From the NCBI GenBank assembly GCA_036245525.1, contig BTPG01000003.1, forward strand, positions 192,120,164 to 192,184,163: a stretch of 64,000 nt of DNA, given 5' to 3'. The notes below the pieces were generated by a model that worked only from the letters and a program-made list of their open reading frames with translations, made no database searches and had not been told where the DNA came from. The position numbers and the translations under genes are program-made. Below are positions 41,836-52,247 of the stretch, one piece after another. Position 1 is the stretch's first letter; each line of letters opens with the position of its first letter. This DNA comes from Semisulcospira habei. Taxonomy: Eukaryota; Mollusca; Gastropoda; Semisulcospiridae.

Positions 41836-42317
41836 GGGTAAGCTGCTGTGCTCGGGCCGCCACTTGGTGCCGGTAATTGTCACAACTTACCGGGGAACGA
41901 GACACCGAGACCAACAGAGAGCGAGAGCATCGAATCGAGCGAACCGTAGAACTAACCGACGACCGCAGGTCCGAACGGCCGTCGGGCAAGGTCTCCATAG
42001 CCCGGCATTTCAAAGGAGGCAAGATCGTGGGGGCTAAAACAGATGCTGCAGGCCGCGCGTGGTGGGAAGCGAGTCCCACGATGTCCGAAGTTGCCCGTCG
42101 AGAGGGCGGGGAAGCCGGCGGAAGTAGTGGCTCCCGGGGAGTAGACGGGCGTTCAAGTCGGTAGAACTCCCACAACTGGGACCACCGTTCCTCCTTCCAC
42201 AAAGCGCATCTCTCGCACGGTCGTGCAGAGGAGCAGCCTGAGCAAGGAAGGCACAAGGCGCGAGTATCTGAGGGCCATTGAAACCCTTTACATCGCCGGC
42301 AGGTACCAAGCTGTGCA
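41836..42317 (-). pseudogene. DIRS-D gag exon 2, N-terminal domain
   Basis: It starts AQLGTCRRCKGFQWPSDTRA, then LCLPCSGCSSARPCERCALW and RWSQLWEFYRLERP. It is the closest relative in the window of the DIRS-B module (C-x2-C, PSD, LCLPC-x-GC, W-SQLW-FY-ERP). It is open but truncated. Confidence 0.75.
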
Positions 42318-42488
42318 CTGGAACAGAAAACAAAAGGCATGAGAGATAAGGCACGTGGCCCAATCGAAGAAAGGGCCACGTGAGCGAAACTCACGACCGG
42401 TGCCGTACAGGGTAGTCTTTGTGAATGAGTGCGGAGTGCGCCGGCTGGTCAGAAACCCGACGGGCCGAAGCATGCCCCAAGACATTAC
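42318..42488 (-). other. DIRS-D gag leader intron (predicted), phase 2
   Basis: The donor ATGGCCAG|GTAATG and acceptor TTTTCTGTTCCAG|T are 171 bp apart. Splicing yields M-A-S-A-Q-L-G-T-C-R-R-C. Confidence 0.66.
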
Positions 42489-42975
42489 CTGGCCATATCC
42501 CAAGCGACGGAAGGTAAGCAAGGAGGCTCGGAAACGACACACAAGTAGTCCGCGCCGAAGCAAAATGGCGTCACGTGGTCCTGCAGAAGCAAAATGGCGC
42601 CACGTGGTCCCACAAGAATACGAAGCACACCGCCACACCAAACACAAACAGTCCAAGTGAAAGCACAATGCACCACGTAATTCCAAGGAAACACACGCGA
42701 GCACAAGGCACCAGTGGAGAAGAACGAGAAACTCCAAGAGAAATCCAAGAAAATTCCAAGGGACTAAAGGTAGGCTGAGCACATTGGAGACACGACGTAT
42801 TGCAACTAAGCTAAGCGTTCAACTGGCGTGACACCGGCACATGTGCCCGAATGAGGAGTCGCCTCCCTGGTTGTGTATGGTATGGATACACACCGATTTT
42901 TAGGCTGAAATCGTTAAGCTAAGTGTATCTTTCATACAGTAATGCCATCGGTAATGTATTTCGAGGAAACAAAAT

Positions 42976-44220
42976 CATTTTGCTGTAAACATAAATACTG
43001 CCCCCTTACACTTGTTCTTCTGAGACTCCTGCCACGATTCCTGCTACTTGTGGTCGCTTATTAATAGAACTGATTACTGTCTGCCAGTGGTGGACAATGA
43101 CCAGTTGTATTCATTTGTAAAAAAAAAAAATCAACCTCACTATCACCATCGCAAGTTAATTCTTCTTCACTGTCTGTGTCCAACATGATCCCACATCTTT
43201 TGCCATGAAAAATCAGCGATATTTACCATCTTGACTTGTTCAAATGCATGCCAAACACAAAGGCAAGGAGACTAGAGTTATCTCTTTCCTAAACAGCCGC
43301 TAAGATAGCTAACTCTGCTCTTACAGCAGTGAAAAAACAAAAGTACATGTGATGAACAAAGTTTTCTCATTTGTCCAAGACCACTTCTGACAACCAAATG
43401 ACTTTACAACCACACTGAGACTGCCTGCATTAATATCTGAACAGACAGAAAAGCAAGAATTCAGATTGTCTCCAAAGTTTCCTATACAAGAGCACCTGAG
43501 ACTCTATGCCATTTACAGGTAGAGATCAGTTCAATCCAAAGCACCATGGAGTCTAGAACTGAGGAGACATTCTCAACAAAGTTTAACCCTCAGTTTTAAC
43601 TCTTTGGCCTTCAGCAGTACTTTTTGTAGAGGTGACTCCTGCAGGAATAACCTTGACAAAGAGCACTAGTACAGCCAAAGTGTAACACAAGATACATTAT
43701 GGTCAAACATGATCCACTAAAAACCTATAATGCACTTGTAACTAATGCATGTTCTCAAGACAATGGGGCTGAAAGTAGAGTGTATGGGTCATCTTTCAGC
43801 GCGGAGCACGAGATTTGCTGTTCCTGTCGTTATCTTATACCACGGTATTTGCAGACACCATGATACACAAATGTCTTGACAGGGATGATGCTAAATTTTT
43901 AGTCCTGACACACTAATGTCTTGACAGGGTCAGTAATAATCCACTCAGCCTCAACACACTACAAAAGCATATAGATCGTCCATGACACCATAATATACAA
44001 ATGTCCTGTTGCGGTCAATGCTAACCCATATAACCCTGACATGCTTCTAGACAGGATTGACCATGTTAGCTCGAGGTAGGTGCCAGGTTAGCTTGGTGCC
44101 TCTAGGCAGCAAGACATTTTGTCACCACCCTTATCATGGTTAGTCTATTTTGTAACCTATAGGACAGTTCGTAAACTGTGTGAACAAAGACTAAAATAAA
44201 ACAAACTTTGGATAAATTAA
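42976..44220. other. Intron sequence with dispersed repeats
   Basis: There is no gene. It contains one copy of the conserved 137 bp block (43747-43884) and a degenerate hairpin-type repeat near 44060-44125 (GGTGCCAGGTTAGCTTGGTG). Confidence 0.55.
43747..43884. repeat. Conserved block, copy 1 of 4
   Basis: This unit of about 137 bp is shared with 45783-45919, 50269-50405 and 50814-50949. Its ends pair (CTCAAGACA with TGTCTTGACAG) and an inner hairpin (CTGAAAG..CTTTCAG) brackets a 17 nt loop. I recognise no SINE promoter boxes or known RNA. Confidence 0.75.
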
Positions 44221-45309
44221 CCCTTTGAACCCGGCAAACCGCTGTAGCGGTTGGCGGCCTCGTATACCGTTGAACCCGGCAAACCGCTACAGCGGTGTCA
44301 GGTGTTTCGTATCGCGCACCCAGTGACGCGCTAGCCTCGCTGCGTGTGTGGTGACCTCGCCCTTTGCACTGACATTTCCTGTTTACACTCGGTACACGGC
44401 ACGTACGTTCGTCTGTGGTATGCAGTCAGTTTTGATGCGATAGTGTGGGAATTACGGTCGGAATCGCGAGTGGATGTGTAGATATTCGGAGTGGTACAAT
44501 TTTGTGTTTGGAGACATGGTTTCAAAAGCAGATAGCTTAGATGTATAGGGACATGTGTGCCTACCTATCGCGAGGCAGCATAACCACGTGTTGGCAGTGT
44601 CAGCTGGAGCGATCGCCGTTTGAGTCACTGACAACGGCAATGACTTACAGCTTGATTCTAATGCTGAATTCGGAGGTTGTAATTCATATTCCGTTTTTTT
44701 GATGCCACACCTTGGTGCACCTGTAGGTAAGTCTGTGGACACCAACGACACACACTGGTTACATGTGTAGTACGTGTATAGTCTTTACGACACTGGTATT
44801 TCCATCCGATCGTGTACGAAACACAACACTGACACACTGATCATCAGTCGATGCCGCTTATTACATGTTGTCTAGACCATGGATATATACCTTATCAGTG
44901 GCAGGTGTAAACATTGACATCTGGTGACAAGGTAGGGGCCTTACGTTGTATCGGCATGCTGGAAATGCATGGACACTTATGTGTCACACTAACAGACACC
45001 CTATTTAGTGATGCATGTTAAGTACCAGCGACCTGTCATGCAAAAAAGACATTTTTATTCAAGTTTATTGTCACCTGTCACTATTTTTGTCACCAGGCAT
45101 TACGACACAGGTGACACAGTGTGGTCAAATCCATAAAACGGTAGTCCATCCAATGGCAAATCTGTACATATATACTTTTATGGGGATATCTGTTGTAAAG
45201 TATTATTTACAAATATTTTACTGTACACACCCATTTTCAACAGAAATTTCTCAAATAAAGTCAGGGTTGAAGGGTATATAGACTTCTTATTTACTCAGGG
45301 TTCAAAGGG
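44221..45309. mobile_element. piggyBac-like non-autonomous element, TTAA target
   Basis: It is flanked by TTAA (44217-44220, 45310-45313) with terminal repeats CCCTTTGAACCC. A subterminal direct repeat GAACCCGGCAAACCGCT lies at both 44226 and about 44271. TTAA duplication with CCC-starting ends is the piggyBac signature. No transposase domain is readable. Confidence 0.82.
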
Positions 45310-45313
45310 TTAA

Positions 45314-46410
45314 TAAAATCGTGCTGATGCTGTCTACACAAACAATCTAGACAGACGAGTAAATCTAGCCCATTCCATCCTGAGGCTGATTTTCTAAAAT
45401 TTGCTTATTGTCCTATGTAAGCTACATTACAGATTAGTAGATAGATCCAGCATTTTAGTTCCAGGGTGGTGCCAGAATTAAACAATCAGTCTAATGTATT
45501 TCAAGGAATGAGTGAATAAGGATGAAGAGGGCTAACATACACTTGCCCTAATTCTAGCCTGCCATTTGTATTAAGACTGAAGCTCTGTATGATGAAGGCC
45601 AGAATGAACATTGCCTGCCAAATCATCTATCATGAGAATCTATGACTCATTCAGGTAGAGATAGATCCAATCAAAATCAACATTTAGCTCAGAATTGAGA
45701 AGACACTCGACAGTCTTAGAACTGTTACCCGTGCAGCCCCAACACTTCAAAATCCACCATAATTACTTGTATCATGTCTAATGCATGTTCTCAAGACAAC
45801 GGGGCTGAAAGTAGAATGTATGGGTCATCTTTCAGCGCGGAGCCTGAGATTTGCTGTTCCTGTCGTTATCTTATACCATGGTAGTGTAGACACCATGCTA
45901 TACAAATGTCTTGACAGGGGTGATACCAATTGTTAGTCACGACACAATACAAGATGTGGATTGATCTTGACTCCATAATAAATGCTAACCCATTCAACCC
46001 TGACACAATATAAGACAAGACTGACCACCTTAGTTCAAGTAGCACCACTAACTTTTCTGGCACAACCCTTGAACATCACGGTCAGTCTGTCTCATGGACT
46101 AAAATACAGTCTTCATAGACTATTCTGGAACTGCCCTTATACTATCAACGTCAATCGTTACCCTGAACTGTGTGTGTCTTCTTTACAAGCATCATGCTGT
46201 TTACGCATGGCCTTGAACCATCATGTTACATCTTCTCCTAATCTGTAATACAATCTTTACAGATATACTCCCAAATATAGGCATATTGCCTTAATCCTTA
46301 TGCTGTCAGCAGCACCTTATGTTGCGGTAACAAAAAGAGCTACCAAAAGGGTCAAATCTTCACTCCCTTGTGCACGCAGCCACAGGTGCTGTTAACAGTG
46401 CTGTTGGCTG
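45314..46410. other. Intron sequence with dispersed repeats
   Basis: It holds a repeat also seen at about 28809-28885 (CCATCCTGAGGCTGATTTTC type, at 45370-45440) and the block copy at 45783-45919. No gene is seen. Confidence 0.55.
45783..45919. repeat. Conserved block, copy 2 of 4
   Basis: Same unit as 43747-43884, with only scattered substitutions. The inner word CTGAAAGTAGAATGTATGGG is intact. Confidence 0.75.
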
Positions 46411-49034
46411 CATGCATCATCATCATCATCAGTCCCTTGCCCGATCTGGGCGTTGGGGGGACTGAAAGGCAGCAGCAACAGACAGTGCTCTCCACTGAGT
46501 TCTATTTTGGGCGGTGGCAAGCAAGTCTGACATCTCGAGTTCGGTCCATTCTTTTATGTTTGCGACCCAACTCTTTCTCCGACGACCTCGCCGACGACTT
46601 CCTTTGAGAGTGCCTTGGAGGATAGTCTTGGACAAGGTGTTGTGTCGGGTCACGTGGCCAAACCAAGCAAGCTTGTGCCGTTTCACGGTTGCCAGAAGGG
46701 GTTCATGTGGGCCCACCAGGGAAGTGACGATGCTCCGTACATATTCGTTGGTCTTGTGCTCGCGGTATGAGATGCGGAGCAACTTCCTCAGGCACTTGTT
46801 CTCAAAGGCCTGGATTTTCTTTTCTGAGTCTGCAAGCAGTGTCCAAGTCTCACAGCCGTAGAGTAGAATAGACACTACGAGGGACTTGTAAAGCCTGTAC
46901 TTGATGGTGAAGCTGATGGAGTTACTTCGCCATATCCTGTCCAGCCTGGCCATTGCGGATGTTGCTGTACCTATCCTGATACGGATCTCTGCTATGCAAC
47001 TACCGTCTTTGGACAGGGTGGCTCCCAAGTACTTGAAGCTATTGACCTCTTCTAGCTTCTGGCCGTTCATGTGGATGTTGCTGCTGCTGTTGCTTGTGGT
47101 GTTGATCATCACTTTGCTTTTATCCGTACTGATCTCCATGCCATAAGACCCTGCGCTACTTGAAAGTTTGTCTGTCAGGTTTTGAAGCTCACTATTGCTG
47201 CCTGCCATGAGGTCAATGTCGTCTGCGAATCAAAGATTGCACAGGGATCTGCCACCAATAGAGATTGAAGTATGGTGGTCGTGGAGGGTTTCCTGCATGA
47301 TCTTCTCCAGGAATATGTTGAAAAGGACAGGAGAGAGCAGGCATCCTTGACGGACACCGATCGTCGTCCTGAAGAACTCGCCTGACTGATTGTTAAGTAG
47401 AACCGCGCTGCAGGCGTTCTTGTAAAGCGCTTCTATCATTTGGATCAGTCCCTCCTCTATGTTGAACGATCTCATGACTTGCCAGAGTCCGTCGTGCCAG
47501 ACGCGATCAAATGCTTTCCTGAAATCAATGAAGTTGTGGTAGAGTTTGCGCTGATGCTGCAGATGTTTCTCGATCAGGACGCAGCAGTTGAAAATCTGCT
47601 CTACAGTGCTTCTTCCAACTCTGAAGCCAGCCTGTTCTTCTGCCAGCAGTTCCTCGGCGAAAGTTTTGAGGCGGTTGAGAATGATTCTAAGCATTACTTT
47701 GCTAGGGTGACTTATCAGACTGATAGTTCTGTAGTTCTGGCACTGTTTCAGGTTTCCTTTCTTGGGGAGTGGGATCACTAGAGACTGTGTCCATTCTACT
47801 GGCCATTTCTTTTGCTCCCAGATCTTTTGACAGAGTGTAGTGAGGACCTTCGTTGTTACTTCTCCTCCATGTTTCAACAGTTCAGCAGGTACGTTGTCTA
47901 CACCTGGAGACTTTCCTCCCTTCAGGCCGCGTACGGCTGCTTCCACCGTTTCAGCTAACACTGGCAGGTCTTCAGCCTTCCTGGCCCCAGCCTGGTTGTT
48001 TTGGAGGATGCTGGTGTAGTTATACAAGTCTCGACAGTACTCAGTCCATCTGTTTAGTACAGCAGTGTTTTCCGTAAGGAGTTGGCCGCTGCTGTCTTCG
48101 ATGACTGTGGCTGTTCGCTGTTGAGTCTTGGCGAGGGTCCTTAGCGTTTCATAAGCCTTCTTGCTGTTGCCGTTTGCCATGCCCTCTTCCACGCTACAAC
48201 ACTGGTCTTCAATCTTCTTTGGCTTCTTTCATCCTCTTCCTGATCTTCTTGTTGACAAGTTTGTACTTGTTTGCTGATGTGAGGTCTTGGCCTCTCTTTT
48301 TCTTCCAGGTTCTCCTCTCATCACAGAGATCGAGGATGTCATCGGTGACCCAGGGCTGTTTGTGCTTCCTCTGCTTCCCCAGCACTTCTTCTGCTGTAGA
48401 AAGTAACACCTCTTTTATATTTCCAGCAAGGGTGTCTACGTCGCAGTCCAAAGTAGCCAAGGCTGCAAATCTGCCTCCCACCTGGGCTTGGAAGACCTCT
48501 TCTACTTCCGGGTCTTTTAGCTTCTCGAGGTCGAATCGGATACGAGGGCTCTTGCTGTCTCGTTTCAATGCCAGCTTCAACTTGAGGCTAGTAAGGATGA
48601 GGTTGTGGTCGCTGCCAATATCAGTGCCAGGAAAGGACCTCGTTTGTGCTTTGTTAACGCTGGATTTGAATCGTCGAGGCAGCAAGATGAAGTCAATCTG
48701 GTTATGGACCAGGCCTCCTGGCGATTGCCATGTCACTGTTCTTGACTTCTTGTGTGGATGGAGGGTATTAGCAACGGTGAGACGGTGACTCTGTGCGAAC
48801 TCTAAAAGTCGCAGGCCTCTGTCGTTTGTTTCTCCAAGGCCAAACTTGCCGTTCCTGCCCATTGTTGGCAAGCGTCAGGGCCGATCTTTGCATTCCAGTC
48901 ACCGAGGACAGTCAGAATGTCTTTTTTAGGTGTTTTCTTGATGATGTTGTCCAGTTGTTCGTAAAATTCTTCTAATTCTTCATCATCATGATCTGCTGTT
49001 GGAGCGTATACTTGTATGATGGTGATGTTGTGCG
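46411..49034 (-). mobile_element. RTE-like LINE (second family), 5'-truncated
   Basis: On the minus strand, the endonuclease C-terminal half (ITIIQVYAPTADHDDEE, VLGDWNAKIG, DIGSDHNLILTSLKLKLAL) lies at 48209-49034. RT lies at 47230-48192 (SPGVDNVPAELLKHGG, NYRTISLISHPSKVML, FIDFRKAFDRVWHDGL, GVRQGCLLSPVLFNIFLE). FADDIDLMAG and the post-RT domain (46429-47225, ILLYGCETWTLL, WFGHVTRH) follow. The tail is a CAT/ATG microsatellite at about 46414-46431. One frameshift near 48200 and one TGA stop just before FADD interrupt an otherwise open frame. Confidence 0.85.
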
Positions 49035-49056
49035 GTCACATGCACTAGCGGGTTAA

Positions 49057-49272
49057 CCCATATTATTCAGAATACACCAGTGTGTGAAATAAGTATGACT
49101 AAAATAGTTGAAGGGTAGTGCCAGAATAGCTTGGCGCCTCTAGGCGCCAAGCTATTCTGGCACAACCCTTCAACTAAAGCCATTGGTCTATATCCTTATC
49201 TGTAAGTACTATAATGTAGCTTACATATGGCAGTGTACAAATTTGAAGCTTTTAGCCTCAGTATGATATGGG
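49057..49272. mobile_element. 216 bp TTAA MITE with a 34 bp hairpin core
   Basis: It is flanked by TTAA (49053-49056, 49273-49276) with ends CCCATATTAT and, inverted, CCCATATCAT. Its core is a near-perfect palindrome: arms 49106-49139 and 49142-49175, one mismatch, 2-base loop. The right end lies 16 bp from the splice donor of HUWE1 exon 49293-49407. Confidence 0.8.
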
Positions 49273-49292
49273 TTAATGTGTCAAGGTTCTAC

Positions 49293-49407
49293 CTGGCAGC
49301 ATGGCGTTCGTGAAGTCATCCAAGACGGATTTGTCCAGCGGGTCTTCCTGTTCTTGTTTTTCCTGCTCATCCTCTTCCTCCTTCTTCTCCCCACCTGACT
49401 GATTTGC
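49293..49407 (-). CDS. HUWE1: HUWE1-like exon, acidic linker after the UIM
   Basis: This exon has 38 codons plus one base (phase 1 at its end), with acceptor gtgcag|GCA and donor CCAG|gtagaa. It encodes ANQSGGEKKEEEDEQ, a Glu-rich stretch, and then DPLDKSVLDDFTNAMLPG. The DPL..DFT..MLPG pattern corresponds to the segment after the UIM in HUWE1. The split Gly codon is completed by the exon at 29269, across a 20,023 bp intron. A TTAA-flanked MITE ends only 16 bp past the donor. Confidence 0.9.
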
Positions 49408-49716
49408 CTGCACAAGCATGCATGCACTATAGAAACCAATGCATGAGTGCACACACTGAAAAACCCAATGAAGGCTGATCTGCAACCTGCAGGATGAGAA
49501 AAACAATTTTTCACCCTTGTTTCTGTTGTCTATTTTCTAATTTACTATTTGGCCATAAGGAAGGTAAAGAAATTTTGTGAGCAAGTATGTATCTAAGGCA
49601 AAATGACTGCATGTCTATCTCCACTGCATGTAATTTTAAATAGATCAACTTGTTTTTTCTTATCATTCATTGATGATTTTTTTTTTTCTGTAAGTGTCTG
49701 TGAGTGAGACACTTGC

Positions 49717-49812
49717 CTGGTCTGTAGACATGACGACATTTTCCCCGAGAGACAACGCTATGGCTCGCATCATCTGTTCCTCATCAGACAAGTCCATATC
49801 CATACCCTGAGC
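49717..49812 (-). CDS. HUWE1: HUWE1-like exon encoding the UIM, followed by a GC donor
   Basis: This exon has 32 codons in phase 0, with acceptor tggcag|GCT. It encodes DLSDEEQMMRAIALSLGEN, a textbook ubiquitin-interacting motif: an acidic patch, then Ala-x-x-x-Ser with hydrophobic spacing. It sits directly after the UBA exon, as in HUWE1. The 3' splice donor is CAG|gcaagt, a non-canonical GC donor that otherwise fits the consensus. Using it gives STDQ joined to ANQSGG of the next exon without a frame change. Confidence 0.92.
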
Positions 49813-49865
49813 CTGCCACAGAACACTTACACTTACTGAAGTAACCCCCACACCACAACAAAATG

Positions 49866-50036
49866 GATTGATTGATTGTACATTGCTTAACGTCCCGACA
49901 GCAACAAGGCTTTCTCAGGACGTGCCTGCACTGCTTGTGAAAAAAAAACACCCCCAGAATATTGAATGTATGTCGCCAACCGGTCCAATACGTTAAATAA
50001 ACCTACGACATGGGGCCTAAATAAAGCTAAGACCAT
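49866..50036 (-). mobile_element. 5S-type SINE copy, 5'-truncated, in a HUWE1 intron
   Basis: It has an ATTG tail at the low-coordinate end, then the shared body GTACATTGCTTAACGTCCCG to GGGGCCTAAATAAAGCTAAG. It lacks the upstream body and 5S head of the full copy at 61328-62475. Confidence 0.83.
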
Positions 50037-50268
50037 TGCAGTGTTCACCATAGTTTGTTTTTTATTAAAAAGTATTTGCTTTCTTATATGCCTGACCAAA
50101 ATACCATCCACCGTCAAAAATCCACCCAAGGTACCTTTGGCTAAATTCACTCTGAGCATCAGGGGAAACAATGTCCATTAACCCTTCGAATCCCAGTACT
50201 ATATGACTTCCATCCCACAAAGTCCTATGAGGCAAAAGGTTAACCATTTCGTGCACGCGTCAAGTAAA

Positions 50269-50405
50269 GCATGTCCTCAAGACAACGGGGCTGAAAGTAG
50301 CATGTATGGGTCATCTTTCAGCGCGGAGCCCAAGATTCACTGTTCCTGTCGTTATCTTATACCATGGTAGTGTAGACACCATGATATACAATTGTCTTGA
50401 CAGGG
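50269..50405. repeat. Conserved block, copy 3 of 4
   Basis: Same unit as 43747-43884. Downstream similarity with copy 1 extends into CCATTCAGCCCTGACACGCT. Confidence 0.75.
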
Positions 50406-50544
50406 TCAATAACAACCCATTCAGCCCTGACACGCTACAAGATATGGATTGACCATGGCTTCTCTTATAGGGCAACATTTGCACCATTGGACCTGAAAGC
50501 CAGACAGTCTTAGAGATTTCTCACAAGTGAAACTTGTTGCTTAC

Positions 50545-50682
50545 CTGTGACCCCCCTGGAGCAGCAAGGAAGGGGGCTGGAGGAGGTGGGTGCGTCAGGA
50601 CGTAGTCTGTGGCCTGTTCCAGGGAGTTGGTGTTCATCAGAGCGTCTAAAGCATGTTCCCGCGTAAATCCCATGTCCATCAA
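50545..50682 (-). CDS. HUWE1: HUWE1-like exon encoding the UBA domain
   Basis: This exon has 46 codons in phase 0, with acceptor ctttcag|TTG and donor CAG|gtaagc. It starts [15 protein letters not shown] and continues through [14 protein letters not shown]. It is a classic ubiquitin-associated domain: the MGF loop, a helix with ALDALMNT, and the third helix EQATDYV. The HPPPP tail closely matches the UBA region of metazoan HUWE1, where UBA precedes UIM. The domain binds ubiquitin. The match is strong from memory of the family, without a database search. Confidence 0.92.
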
Positions 50683-50813
50683 CTGAAAGGGTTTACAAAA
50701 TTTAACTCCCTTGCGCATGCACCACTGGGGGCTAATGCCAAGCAGGTAGTTTTGGCAAAGGGTAATGAAATTACACTGGATAAAGTAAGTGTACAATCCG
50801 AGTTGTAAGAATA

Positions 50814-50949
50814 GAGTGTCCTCAAGACAACGGGGCTGAAAGTAGAATGTATGGGTCATCTTTCAGCGCGGAGCCTGAGATTCGCTGTTCCTGTCATTAT
50901 CTTATACCAAGGTAGTATAGACACCATGATACACAAATGTCTTGACAGG
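50814..50949. repeat. Conserved block, copy 4 of 4
   Basis: Same unit as 43747-43884. It lies immediately upstream of the hairpin repeat at 50956-51172. Confidence 0.75.
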
Positions 50950-50955
50950 TGACTT

Positions 50956-51172
50956 TTAACCCTTTTCATCCTGATACACTACTGCTTGAAATTAATTTAA
51001 CTATGATAGTTCAAGAGTGGTGCCAGAATAGCGTGGTGCCTGAAGCGCCAAGCTATTCTGGCATCATCCTTAAACTAAAATGGTTGATCTGTCTCCTGAT
51101 CTGTAACAAAGCCTTCACAGCACAAGCACATTTTTTGTAAATTTTAAATCAGCTGTAGTATGTAATGGGTTC
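50956..51172. repeat. Hairpin MITE relative, diverged
   Basis: It begins TTAACCCTTTTCATCCTGAT and ends inverted as GTAGTATGTAATGGGTT. The core hairpin at about 51013-51082 (GTGCCAGAATAGCGTGGTGC with its complement) is imperfect. It is related to 49057-49272. Confidence 0.65.
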
Positions 51173-51879
51173 AAAGAAATACACATCTAAAGGCACACAA
51201 TCCTTTGTAAGCTCTAAGGCTCACATACAGCGTGTAATTCTGGCATTCCCTTTAAACTATCATGGTCCATCTTGTGAACCGAAGAGTAATGTAGTCTTCA
51301 GAGGACAACCCCAACCTGGGATTTAGCCCTTGGGCCGTCTGTGGTGCCTTTTTTTTGGTCCCAATGATTCATGCAGGAATCACCGACACAGAAAGCACAA
51401 CCAACAGTCCATGGCACAACTTGCTGGGTCCATGTGTATGCAGGAACTGGTTCAGTGAGCAGTCATGGGTTAACTCGTTAGAGACATGCTGCATCTGGTT
51501 ACGCAGCTTTTACCGCATATCGGTACGCAGCACAGTTTAACTCGTTCTGTGCTAGGAAAATCTAACACCACCCAACTGCAAGAGGTATAAATCCGCGTGA
51601 GCGAGGATCTATGCCTCTTGCTAAAACCACTTTGAAACAGTCCGTGTCAGCCGGTGCTGAACGGGTCAAGTCCAAACAAAAAATCTGCAATGTTCCTCAA
51701 TTTGCCACATTATGCAACTTCTCACCTGATAGGAGGAATATTCTGACTTGGAATCAGATCAGTACTTGCAGAGATAAATTCCAGCCATACCCCACAGCCT
51801 TTAGCCCCCCGAATCCTACACAAAACTGACTTAGCCCCCCGAATCCTACACAAAAAGCTTAGATTCCTACAATACTCAC
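51173..51879. other. HUWE1 intron sequence
   Basis: No gene is supported. There is a short direct repeat of TAGCCCCCCGAATCCTACAC (51805 and 51833). Confidence 0.55.
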
Positions 51880-52011
51880 CTGCTGCAGGTGTTGTTGGTT
51901 CACTTCAGCATCTGCTGCATTCCGTCTCTCTGTGCGCCGAGCGGCCATACCTTCCGCAGACGAGGGGCCTGGTTCTGTCGTCTCCTCTTCCTTCTCCTTG
52001 GCAAGCTGCTC
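51880..52011 (-). CDS. HUWE1: HUWE1-like E3 ligase, exon upstream of the UBA domain
   Basis: This is the most 5' host exon I can recognise: 44 codons, phase 0 at both ends. The acceptor reads ttctag|GAG and the donor CAG|gtgagt. It encodes a charged Glu/Lys/Arg-rich linker beginning EQLAKEKEEE and ending NQQHLQQ, which joins in frame to the UBA exon at 50682. HUWE1 is a very large HECT-type ubiquitin ligase acting on nuclear and cytosolic substrates. The linker alone is not diagnostic; the assignment rests on frame continuity and the neighbouring exons. Earlier exons must lie further upstream, and none was recognised between 52012 and 64000. Confidence 0.72.
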
Positions 52012-52247
52012 CTAGAATCATCACAAATAAATTATCTCAAAGGAATGATGTCAGAAATTCTCTCCGAAACAACTGTGGGAGATGAGACTGACAGCTTGAA
52101 GTGCAGTGCCTGAATAGTGATTAAGCTAGGATGTGGTGGAACCAAACATGATTTTTGCTGTTTCCAAGAATTTCTGTGACTATTGTTTGCAATTCAAACA
52201 TGACATTTACATTTTTCTAGATCAGTATGAGAAAGGGTTTAATTCTT
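52012..52247 (-). other. HUWE1 intron flank upstream of exon 51880-52011
   Basis: It runs from the TTCTAG acceptor of the exon up to DIRS-C. Nothing else is seen. Confidence 0.55.

Larger units (their letters stand above)
41836..42975 (-). mobile_element. DIRS-D: 5' end of a third DIRS family (terminal repeat and gag start)
   Basis: The right terminus (about 42840-42975) carries GCCATCGGTAATGTATTTCG, AGGCTGAAAT and the GTTGTGTA hairpin typical of the group. Gag exon 1 (42489-42496, ATGGCCAG) and exon 2 (from 42317) follow. The body is lost beyond 41836 and may continue as the gag fragment at 37430-38372, with later insertions in between. Confidence 0.78.

Noticed and set aside
41836..42975. 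Host zinc finger gene
   Set aside because: The Cys-rich module matches DIRS gag proteins and is followed upstream by a DIRS terminal repeat.
43747..43884. Hammerhead or other known self-cleaving ribozyme
   Set aside because: The conserved hammerhead core (CUGAUGA with GAAA) is not present.
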